The translations under genes were made by a program, and so were the position numbers. Below the pieces are notes generated by a model, which searched no databases, was not told where the DNA came from, and worked only from the letters and a program-made list of their open reading frames with translations. From Dysidea avara (taxonomy: Eukaryota > Porifera > Demospongiae > Dictyoceratida > Dysideidae), in contig NC_089281.1 in NCBI RefSeq assembly GCF_963678975.1, forward strand, positions 4,489,277-4,553,276: a stretch of DNA of 64,000 nucleotides. Direction: 5' to 3'. The number at the start of each line of letters is the position of its first letter. Position 1 is the stretch's first letter. This document shows positions 30,133 to 42,900 of the stretch, piece by piece.

Positions 30133-33100
30133 ATGACTGAAATGAGGAAGTGTCACGCTTTGTCTCTCGTCTTTCTAATATTCAGCGTATTGTGTTTATT
30201 AGTGAGCGGTATTCCCAGTGGTGGAAAGTTCCATGGCGAGTTCGTATATATCCCAACTAACAATGGCCAAAGACAAAGTTTAAAGGTAAATAACTACAGT
30301 GTAACTACTTATTTATTGTAGGCATACTTGTCGTAATTACTATAGGCACATTACATGATCATGGAGGAAGGAGGGACAGTGTGTATTAAGGCTATGGCCA
30401 GTAAGTGTACTTGTATAGTAGTTGTATTTTGCATACACCACAAAATATGGTGGATTTGATACTTTCTTTTCCAGTTGCATGTAAATGTGTATCTTATACA
30501 ATTGACAAGTGTTGTAACAGCAAATGAATATTGTGGCCTATGGCAGAAAATGTGAATGTTTTGTATGTTGATAGTGTGCCAATTACAGGCAACATATCCT
30601 TTACCTGGAAAGCAGTGAGACAATTGCAAGCCCACTCTTTGTTTCCTGTCCACCGCTTGCATCCATTTACTGTCAACACTAAAATATTGGTAATATTGTA
30701 TAGCCTCCTTAAAAACAATCTTGTAAAGTAACTGTCAGTGTGATATCAAGTCTTTTTTTGTGTGTGATGCCTGCTGCTTAAAAGATGAAGGTACAAGTTC
30801 AAGGTTTGCTATAACTGAATTCAAGCCAATATTGGCTTGAAAAGTGGCCAGTCTTATAATGGATTAATGGAAATGGCCTGCCCTCCTGCATGCAAATACG
30901 AGGACAGGAAACAGAATTTATTGCGAGTGGCCTAATGCTGATGGTATGTTGTACAGTGTAGTTCACTGCTACCTGTGGTTTGCATGGCATTTGTATAGTT
31001 ATTTTACTCTCATAAACAGTACACTTCACCAAACATCAAATTAAGTATTTTTTTGCTTATATAATAACAAATACGTATAGGGAAAATTAGGAATTTTAAA
31101 TTTGATTAACTATTATAGGGATAAAAAAAAAAGTTAGGAAACAAGGGAAGTCGCCTACACCAGCAAATATACTAGTGAACTTTTAATCCCTAATGCAGTC
31201 TATAGCTACCTGTGACTGAATTAGGGATTAAATGTTCACTAGTATATCTGCAGGTGTAGGTGACCTCCCTTGTTTCCCTACTTTTTTTTTCTATATCCTT
31301 GATCAAATTTAAAATTCCTAATTTTTCCTTATACTTGTTTGTTTACTTTTTTGTAACATTATTGTATCTGCACATTCCGCATCGAAAGAAAGGATGGTGC
31401 CAGGGTGCGGGCGCCACGGTTTTCAATTACTGACTTGAAAGTGGAGTGTCCATTACGTTTCACTTTCAGCTATGTTCAGCCTGTTATACAGTGCTACAAA
31501 CGAAGAACAGTAAGAGAAGCGCCTCTGCAATCAATCCAGTCACCACAAATAATACGGATGATTCGTGTGGCCTATCTACCAATTACTACCTCGCAAGTAA
31601 AGTGATCAATATGCCTCGCTTTCAGCCCATTAACAGTGTTACGAACGAAGAACAGTATTAGAAGTGCCTCTGCAATCAATTCACTCATCATGGAAATTAC
31701 AGACGATTCCTGTTTACAAATGTAGAGAAGTCATGCATCGTGCTACCGCAAATCAACACTTTGGGTTGTCAGCGAAAAGAAATCGGACACAAAGGAGGAC
31801 AAAGGTAAGTCCATGGTGCGTACATTGTACGTACTGCAGTATGCCTAAAGGCACATTGAACAGTGAAAATATCAAGCCCATAGCCTTAGCCGTTATCGAG
31901 TTATGCTTGCCTGAAGGCAGGCAGGCAGGCAATTAGTCAGTAGAAAATTCCATTGAATAATTAAAAAAAATTCATAACGATATATTGGAGGCGTTTAGGA
32001 TCATACTGAAGGCACTTTGGGCTTGACCAATACTGCCAAGGCACCAGGATGGTATTGTGAAGTTGGTTTTAGGATGATATTTTTGGCCAGAAAAACCCAA
32101 ATCTCCATGATCCCTAATATACAGTACTACCATACTGTATGATGTAGTGTGCATGTTATCTATTTTGCAAATAGTCCTGTTCCTGTTCACTGCAAGTAAG
32201 CTACTGCTGAAATATTCCCTTGTACATAATGTGTATAGCAGTACAAATTCTATCCAATTAGTACCACAGACTGATAATGATTTATTAATGGCAATACACC
32301 TGTAGGTTAAACCCCTGTAGGTACAGTAAGTCATTACAAGTCTCTTGATGAGCTTCTGTTTGCCATCATGTATAGCCAGTCAGTCACATATAAAGAAGCC
32401 TAATAGTTTAGCACTTCCTTTTGTGGACTTTTAGTGCTATTTGTAGCTGCTGTACTGGTCTAAATTAATATCCCAAAGCTGGAGATAAAGTTTGGTAGAT
32501 GAGCAATGAATACAATCCATTTCTATCCATTACAAATATGCCCTGAGCAGTACAGGTATGAAGCAGTATTCTCTTTCTAGTACATTTTGTTTCAAATTTG
32601 CCACCATTGTAAATCCAGTTAAAAGTCTCCAACTTTTGTTACTGTGCGTTATACGTATACTATAGTTTGCACCTACATAGCTAAGGCTTATTTATATAAT
32701 ACATGTATACTGGTCTCTACAATTTTCCTATTTGCTGTACATTGTGTGGCAGTCGTACTGAAGTATCGGAATTTGGATGTTGTGACATCGACTGTGTGCT
32801 CACAGTAGGGGTAGCTGAGGGTAAACATTTTCTCCTTGCCACTTACTAAATTGTTTTCCCCTTATTTGTGATCAATAATTTCTTTGTATACATCCAAAGG
32901 GTGCTGGATACATACAAGCATTACATCATACCTATAATTATGTTGAGAACAATACCAAATAAAGTAATTCCAGAGGGCCGTATGTGTGCATATGTAAACA
33001 TAGTGGACTTAACATGTCATTTATTCTTTATACAGCTCCTAACGTTGAGTTTACCATTTCAATTAACATCACTCAATATGAATGTGTTAACGTTGGAGTG

Positions 33101-36100
33101 AGTTGTGTAATGTACATGTAAAGTTCTGCTATGTGAGTTGATTCTGTCTTACTCAAAGCCAATATGTTTGTGTAGTGGAATGCTTACTTGTTGTATACTT
33201 AGTTGATTGTATTAGAAGTACTGTATAATGATGAGGGTTGTGGATATTAAATTAGTTATTGCTTAGGGTGATTAATAATGGAGGGGTCACAAAAGATTGA
33301 AATACTTTAATAGAGAAATTGACCACTCTACCACATTTACTTGGTTAAACGCCGCACCTTAATTAGTAGCCACACTTGAGTAGTGTCAAAATCAATTTTG
33401 AAAATAAGGGGTTAAACATTCATTGAATAGTTCTCTAGTTTGAATAGTCACTGCATCGATTTTTTAAAACTAAAGTAGTAGAAGCTGCTCAGGTTGATCT
33501 TATTGTAATCTGTTACAGGATTACTATGTTGACAAGTATCACCTGAACTGTTCATATCACTACTGGAACACTCTCTCTACTACATTCCGCAATACTGATG
33601 TTGTGCTGGTAGGTACATGTGTCCAACTGTATCAGTCATAGGGGAATTACAATTATGTAATTGATTACAATTAATTACGATTACCTTATGCCTAAACTGT
33701 TTGTTTATAACTGAGCATATATACATGCATGGCAGTATGTGAGTATATTATTGTGCATTTGTATAGGGTGTGCATCTATTTTTTAGTTGAGGCCTGTGTG
33801 TGCACACATTATATAGTTATACAACGGGCACGAGTGCTCTGCCTGATATAAACGCACGAGCCTGAGGGCCGTTAGGCCCGAAGGCAAGTGCATTTATACA
33901 GGCAGAGCACGAGTGTACGTTGTATAACTGTTATGTACCACTCACCTAATAGGTGGGGAGAGTCTCGCAAGTCAGCTGTAGCACTTATAAAGGTCAGGTT
34001 TCTAACATTGATTGTGGGTAACCAAGCCGAACATTCTGATGACATTCCCTCTACAGTACTGCAGCCACCTAAGATATTGAAAGCTAGTACGCTATGGTTT
34101 ATATCACTAACCTGCATTCGCTGTTCGACTCTGTGCTCAGCATGCCAGCGTGATCACTCAGTCGCCATATAGACTAAACGCCAGACTAATCGCCATAGTG
34201 ATTTTCTCGAGCAAAAAAAAGCAGCTAATAGATGGTTTAAGTAAGCAAAACCAAACTACAAAACGATACTAGCCTAATTCTTACTATTCACACTGGCTAA
34301 ACTTGAATCTGGTGGCATGACAAAAACTGGTTACCACAATCGAACGTAAAGGTGAGTATTATTTAGAATGTAATAGTTTTATTGAGTCACTGTCGAAGTG
34401 GACTACAGTTTAACTTGGGCTCAGATGGCACCAAACTAGTAAGGTGTATAAGTACATTTATATATATGTAGACTAGAGTTGTGGCCACCGTGTTGGCTTT
34501 TTCAATTGCTATTGGCTGCTTGGTAAATATTATACGTATTGGTGACGTTATGGCCCACAATCGACCTTTACATGTCAGGCTATAAAAGAATTCGAGTGAT
34601 CTGTGAGGTGTCTTTCCACCTATTAGGTGAGGTGTCGTAGTGGTCTCGGCTGCTGGCACTTGTGCATTGCTGCACAAACCGCAGCCAGTGCAATATCTGT
34701 ATATTGCACTGCAGTCAGTGCATTATAACTTATAATGCACTCGTTGCGGTCTACGAAACTGCAACCAGTGCGTTATAAGTTATAATACACTCACTGCGGT
34801 CTGCAGCAGTGCAATATACAAATTATGGCACTGGCGGTGCCTTTGAACTGCCCACGCAGAGTGGTACATACATACATACATAACGGCTCATTTAACTGCC
34901 ACTGGTAATGGGTAGTACAGTATGCAGAGGTAGACTGTAAATGGGGTGTTTCTGTACTTTCAGACCTACAATATTAAGAATTTGATACATGCAATGTGTG
35001 TGCGAGCGTGCGTGTGTGGTTTGGCAGCATATCTTGTACAAGATCAAATAGACTAAAGTTACTGAAACCTCAATAGTTATAACAATAATGTTGCTAAGCA
35101 AACCATAATTTATTTCTAGTTGTAAAATGCAAACTATAAACCTGATCACCATGAAATTTGGTACACATTAAGAGAATGTGATGGCAAATTTAATACCAGC
35201 CAGGTCTGTTGTAAATTTGATAAAAATGTTTTTAAGTCATGTAAAAGAAAATGTTTATACTAGAAACCATTGTAGCTCAAGCCTTTTACAAGTCAAAACC
35301 AAATTATATGAAATCATGGCGTCAAAATACTCTAATAGAACAGTCACACTGTACATAAAAAATGTCGATAAAATTTCCCAAGATTCAAACCAAAACAGCA
35401 CATCTAAACACCCAAACCATTAACCACTGTTGCCAATTTATTTCCCTACCTTTATACAGTGGAACCTCTCTTATACGGGTGGTCTGGTACATACGTACTA
35501 CCATCCGTATCTCAGAAATGTCGGTAACTAAGAATAACATGCTATTATGTGGCTAACTTAAATATTGCTATCACTTAGTGTTCTATGCAGTTTAGTGGGC
35601 AGAGGAAGAAGTCAATATGGAGCATTCATAGTCACTCCCCTGGGCTGTAAAAATGTATTATCACCTAACAACTATGTGGTAGTTATTAAACTATACCACA
35701 CCAGTGGTTGAGATCAAAATCGCCGCGCTGTGGTATATAACTGATATACCATGGCAAACTGGTATATAAGTGATATAGCACACTTTGTGGCTATGCTTAC
35801 CATATATGGTGTAACTTCACACATTCCACGAAATCCTTATCTAAACGGTAAACAAGTCTCTATTAACAAGCACCTAAATTATAGTAGGTGGTACTATAAT
35901 AAATCAACCAAGAATTATTCACCTGAGCAAGGAGACGAATTTTCCATGAGCTCTTATCTCCTTCGTGGATAACTCACTAATTGCGAGTAGATGGGCGTGG
36001 CACCACTAAAGAGTCTAAAACGTCTGATCCATCAAGGATTTCTACTAATTTCGATACAGTAGATTTAAAAAGTTGTGAAATCACTTGTCATGGTCCCATG

Positions 36101-36858
36101 TCATTATTACCTACTGTAGTTGCTACCATTGTTTGGCTACCAGATTTCTCAACTTTTAAACCAAAGTTTTTAAAAGGCCACACCAGTTTGCATGGATACT
36201 ATTCTATTGGCTAGTTTGCTGTAGTTTATCAAAAATATACTATTGGAGATTTTTATACAGGACATGATATTAATGTTGTATATGTTATCCACAGGATAGC
36301 AACTACAGTGCAATACAGTATTGTGATTTTGATGATTTTCACTCAGTAGAACATCCTCATGTTAGTTCACTGTATATCACATGTCAGTATATCACACACG
36401 TGGAGTGTATACCTGTACTTATTGTATGTCTACGTACATGTACGCCCCTCCTGTATGTGTCATCTATTGTACGGTTGTGTGTGTGTATGTAGATTTGTAT
36501 GTTGCTTACTGAGACCTCTGTACTTTGTGCCCAGACACTACATTGGTGCTGATATACGTAAGCAGAGTTTTTGGGCACAACCTGTTGCCCTCCTAGATTG
36601 ATATTGATTTTTGACTAACAACTACGTAGTAGAGGCATACTTTGGTTGTAGTAGTGGAGAATCTTGAACTGTTTGTGTCTATACAGTTGTCTAGTCAGTA
36701 CAGAAACCTGACTGTTTTATTGTATGGTGGAAGCTCATTCTGGCCACATCTGGTATCGGAGAAAAGTCAACAAAACTACAAATGTTGTAAAATGCTATTT
36801 TTTAAAAGTCTATACTAGTATTTTGCGTTTTAGTCTAGATGGTTGTGAACTAGCTGTG

Positions 36859-36946
<88 letters not shown>

Positions 36947-39900
36947 TGTGTAATACAGTGTACTGTATGGTCAACTGTGTGAAGCTGTTTATTTTTCTGT
37001 ACATTTTGTGTGACAGTGGGTGTACATACTGTATATGGTTCTTACCATTCCACAGTGTACAAAGCCATTCTGCAGAATTCCTACCAGAGGATCATACGTT
37101 GTGATCATATCACTTTCTACTACTGCTAAGAATTTCTCTTTATCATGTGAGCTTGTGTGTTACAATGGCTTGTTTGTTTACTAGATGTTATTGCTATATC
37201 ACTTTCCTCTCCATTTTGTGTCAACTTTTGGTTGATTGATTTGACAAAACACTGCAAAACTTTACCTGAAATTAAGTCCGAAGCCACTCGATTATATCTT
37301 GAGTAAACAGTATAACTAGTCCTATTACTCCTCTGACTCACCTTATTAGTTTACAATACATGCAGTTAGTTTGAGTATAGCACTATATACTGTATGTGCT
37401 TGCTTAATACAGTGGAACTTCAGGTAATATCTTAACACCAATTCTTCAAGGTTTCTGAAAACCAATTGCTAGAATGTTCTGTTAGAGTGACAGTCCACTC
37501 CTGTACATAAATGTTTAACATAGTCTTTTTCTCTATGGATTTGTGGTCTTATGAACAACTTCAGCACTTTTAGCTATCTAAAGTTGGATGGTACTATCCA
37601 GGGCCCAGGGGTTTGAGTAACTGAGGTCCCACTGTACATAAGCGATACTGTTATACTGTATATGCTCATAGATACACTTGAGATGAAGAACTGGTTTGGA
37701 TATCTCAGCCTTGTAGATTATCCTTCATTGATTGTGAGTTGTCATCAACTGAATATCTAAATGATATTTTAAACCAAGTGCACAGCCACAGGCCGGTTGT
37801 GAGCATGCACTTGGTTTCCTAAAATAAAGTGTGGTATGTGTGTATGCGTGCGTGTGTGTGCATGTTGTGTGTGTGAGTGATACTACACACACCTTTACTC
37901 ATCAGTTGTCCCCAAGGTTTGGGTACTATTGTTAAGGGGTTGAAATCCTTTGCCCTTTTAAGCTACAGTACTGGTTTCCTGAAATTAGCTTGGAAACAAT
38001 GTGTCCACACGGCAACCAAGATTCAAGCTACAAAAAAATATGCCTTTATTTTATGTATGAATGAATACAAGACTATTTATGGACTATTAAAGGTAGCATC
38101 CTTATAAACCACAGGGTCCTCTTTACTTGAAGAGGGTGTGGCCCAGCCAAACAGTAACTAAAACACTTCATAACTACTGAACGACTGAAGCTACCGTACA
38201 TATGTACTCAATACCTGAAACCTATCTGCTGTGTGGCTGTTTTAGACCAAAATCACTGCCTCAAATGGTACCAAGAAAAAAGAAATGATTTGATTTGCAT
38301 GGTGGGCATGATCCTGTTTAGTTGTGGAACACTTTGCACAGACGAATGCCAGCTAAAGAACTGAGAAACTTAAACATGCAACAGACAATTATATTCATAT
38401 TTGTAATTATTGTTTATTGTGAACTTCATAGTAACTGATTCAAACATGTTTATAATAGGTTTCCAGTCTATAATCACATTATATTATCTGTCCTGTGCAG
38501 TTCTATGGAGTGATTACTGCAGTGTATATCAGCTATGCTATAATATGGGTGACTCTAATGGCTGTCTCTTATACAGATGTGATTCAGTTACAGGTAAATA
38601 TGTGCATTCTGCATATTGCATGTGTGCATATCCACAATAACTTGTACATACACACTTTGTGTGCACGTATGTATGTATGTATGTATGTATGTGCATATGT
38701 TTGTAGGTGTATCTGTACTGCTTAACATTTCAGGTCCTCTTCCATTTATTTAAGAGAGTGTCTTTAGTTAACAAGTATAAGTTTCATTACTGTAAATTAC
38801 TCTAGTTTCCTTTTCACCTAATAATTATTGTTTCTATACGGTCATTGCATCCTAGCACATATTTCATTACAGTACGCACATACATAGTAAATAGGCAATA
38901 TATCTATTATGTGTGTAATTTCAACTTTTATCTCATTGTAGTGGTGGATTATGGCAGTAATAGTGTTTGCTGTTCTGGAAAACTTATTGTTCTTCACTGA
39001 GTATAAGATAGTGAATTCAACAGGGACTCATGGTAATTGAGCTATATTTGTATTACTGTATTTGATGGCATTTCCATAGCAAATTTCTGCATTTGAAATT
39101 ATCATACAGTACGATAGTACAGTATAGTAGGGACCACAAAGGAGTAGGCATGGCCCACAAAATAATACCACCCAAAAACCAGCCTCAATTTTCCCTGACG
39201 ACGATGAGGCAGTGTTGGTTAGGTAAAACTAAGCCTTAGTAACAAGCTTTCAGATCGACCTGAAACACTTTCAACAAGTTGCTACAGATTTTGTTTTAAA
39301 CTTAATTTAACGGAATTTTCTAGTGACTGACTGACTGACTAACTGACTGACTGACTAATGCCTTCAGACAAGCATAACTCGATAACGGCTAAGGCTATAG
39401 GCTTGATTTTTTTACTGTTCGACGTTGCTTCAGCCTGAGAGGTGCCTTTTGGCATACCGCAATACATACAATACATGTACATTCTTCATGGAATTACCAG
39501 TGTCCTCCTTTGTGTCTCATTCATCTTTGCTGACAGCGAAAAGTGTCGATTTGGTGGTAGTACATGATGACTTCCTTCGTAACAGAAATTGTCTGTATTT
39601 TTCATAATGGCTACTTTGATTGCAGAGGTGCTTTTCGAATACCTGTAGTTCTTGATTCGTACTGCTGTGTAACGGGTTAAACATAGTCAACAACGAAGCG
39701 TAATGGATACTTCACTTTTTAGACGATAATTGATATAACTGGGACGCGTGGCACCATTTCTTTCTTTTTTCGGTATGCGTGGATTGCAGAGGTACTTTTC
39801 AAACAGTTCTTGGTTCAAAATGCTGTGTAACGGGTTGAACATAGCTGACAATGAAGCGTAATGGATACTTCACTTTTCAGACGATAATTGATATAGCTGG

Positions 39901-42900
39901 GGTACGCGGTGCCATTTTAGATGCGGTATGCATGGGTTCACTAGTCATGGTAATTTACAAAAAAGTTAGCAAACAAGTACACACAAAAAAATTGGAATTT
40001 TCAACTAGAGTAGGGACCAAAGCAAATCGATAAAAAGTACTGAAACAAGTTGGAGTAGTCTATGATATTAAATCACAGTAAAACAATAGGAAGTGTTATA
40101 TCCCTACTGTGCTCAACGGAAATGCACAGTGAGGATATAACACTCCTTATTGGTTTACTGTTATTTAATATCATGGACTACTCCAACTTGTTTCAGTACT
40201 TTTTATCGATGTGCTATGGTCCCTACTCTGAGTACTTGTGAATACTAAATACCACATAACGATCTTTGATATCGTACAGTTAAATTAAACAGCGTTTATG
40301 CAATCCAAGAATAACTACTATGTAATAAATGTGGGCTAGCATTCTTCGAGTACTAATTCATCTAAGACCAAAGAGGAATACACTGAAATTAAGTGGAGCT
40401 AATAAATGTGTGATAAAGAAAATGCCATTTAAAAGTACATACATGCATACCAAACTTAAAATTTTCAGCATGTAAATCTGGACCTGTACATTGCATCCAG
40501 CAAGAACCTCTACCATGCACCTAGAGCCAATAACTTTTCATGAGGTATTATCATTGCAAGTTCTTTGTACCATAGCAACCAAAATAGAAGTGACGTATTT
40601 GGTGATCAGTGCTCAATTTATGTTTATAATTGTACAGTTGAGACACGTCTGGTGTACATCCTTGCTGGGTTGATATCTGCGGTAGCAAAGTCACTGGTTA
40701 GAGTATTGCTGGTCTTCATCAGTCTGGGATATGGAGTTGTATTGTAAGTTGGTATTCAGTAGAAGCAACATCAATGTGTAACTAATGTTTGTATACATAC
40801 AAGTATGTATGTCAAGTATGTATGTGTATTGGAAGAAAGAAAGCATGTACCACTTTACACCTAAGTCAGACAATACCATGCATGAAAGTATAGTTATATC
40901 AAAACCCCTGGGGCACCAAAAAAGTCCTCTGAAACAGTGCATGAACTCACAAGAACATGTATAATTACCATTTAGTGTATTTAGCACTTTTTTCCAAATA
41001 AGGAAGAAGTTTATGTACATGTATTTAACTACTCTGCAAATACTGTATGTACTTATTTATCTTTGTGTTTATTGTTATTAGCCTCATTGCTAAATCTCAA
41101 AAAATCAAGTTGCTGGTTATAGGGCTGTTGTTTGGAGTGTTTACCTTTCTTGATGGCATCACTCGATCATATTCTGTAAGTGTATAAAGTGTTTAATAGG
41201 GCCACATAAACTTAATTACTAGTTTCTCATCCTCCTGCATTCAAAATAGCTGTGCAGGAGGGCAGATTTTTAACTAGCTAGATAGCTGAATTAGCTAGTT
41301 AAAATGACTCAGAATGCATTCTTCTTAGACTGCTCTAGCAAGGTACCAACTTTTAAAATGTGCTGGATGGCTGCACTAAGCCACCAGTGGCACAAAAAAT
41401 CCTTGATGAGGTAAGAAAAATGGTGATGCGGGTGGGGATGAGAAACTAATAATTAAATTTATGCGGCCTAACCTGCTACTTTGCGAGGAAAGAGTTAATT
41501 AAGGATTAACTGTCCACTAGTATATCTTCAATTGTTTCACTACTTTTTTCTATGATCCTCAATTGAACTTAAAATTCCTTGCACTTTTTTGTTTCCTTTT
41601 TTGTAACATTATGACTGGGTAAACATCGGATCAAAAATGCCAGACTTATTGTTTTTGTCTGCATGACCTTGTGCCCCAACAATCAATTACTGAAAAGTGC
41701 CAAGTGGTCATTATGCTTTGTTTTCAGCTATGTTCAGCCTGCCCATTACACTGTGTTATAAATGAAGAACTATATGAGAAGTTCCTCTGCAATCAATCCA
41801 GTCACTACGGAAAAGACAGATGATTCCCATTACTAACGTAGGGAAGCCATCATGTGCTACCACGAATTGACACCTGAGCTGTCAGCAAAGAGAAATGGGA
41901 TACAAAGGGGAATCCATTGTATGTGCATTGTATGTACTGCGGTATTCCAAAAAGCACCTGTCAGGCTGAATAACAGACTCCAAAAGTGGCTTCAGTACAA
42001 CCCAAAATGCTTCCAATAGGTTGCTATGAAATTTAACTACTGCCTAATGATTGACTGACTGACTTACTTACTTACTAATGCCTCCAGACAAGCGTAACAC
42101 AATAATGGCTGGGGCTACAGGCTCATTGTTCAACGTAACCAATACTGCCAAGGCACCATGAAGGTATTGTGAGGCTGCCAGTATTTTTTTGTGAGAAAGT
42201 ACAAACCTCCATGATCCCTAATATACAGTCACTACCATACTGTATGATGTAGCTGCAAATATGTCATTAGTATCATGTTGTAGCAACCTCATGTCATCTT
42301 AATCGTATGTATAAATTGTTGTTCTCTTTGTTCCTACAGGTAACTGGTGGCAATACAGTATATTTCACTGTAATTCCAATAATTATTATTGATCTCACAG
42401 TTCTCTACTGGATATCCTTATACTAGCTACTTACCTACGTATGCATATATGTATGTTAGGGCCGTGTGATAATGAAAAAAAAACTATATCTCAATAAGTT
42501 TCAATAACAAAAACCATTTTATCATGATAAATGATATTATCTCAGTGATGAAATGTTGTCATTGAGTACTTATACACGTACAGCTTTGCGTAATAATATG
42601 TAATTGTTTAAGGCTAGTATCTCCTGCTCTTTTCAGCATTAACACAGCTGATTGTGACCTTACTCATAAGAATACCAAGTGCCTGCTTTTAATATACAAT
42701 TGTTGACGGAGATTTACAGTACTATTATCTTGATATATTGATAATAGAAAATTCATTATCTTTATCACGATAATGACATAGGTATCATGATAATAACGTT
42801 ATCGATATTATCACACAGCTGTAATGTACGAGTATTACACTTTCCAACATGCCATTACAACTTGCGTGTTAGACTTCAACACATTTGATACGAAAATTGA

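Noticed and set aside
36542-36565. Extra TMEM87 exon (ACACTACATTGGTGCTGATATAC)
   Set aside because: Its open frame needs a phase that neither neighbouring exon supplies, and the neighbours join in frame without it.
36724-37104. 126-codon open frame with Cys-Val-Arg-Ala repeats
   Set aside because: It is a different frame over a TMEM87 exon and the (TGCG)n microsatellite; splicing uses only 36687-36786 and 37017-37100.
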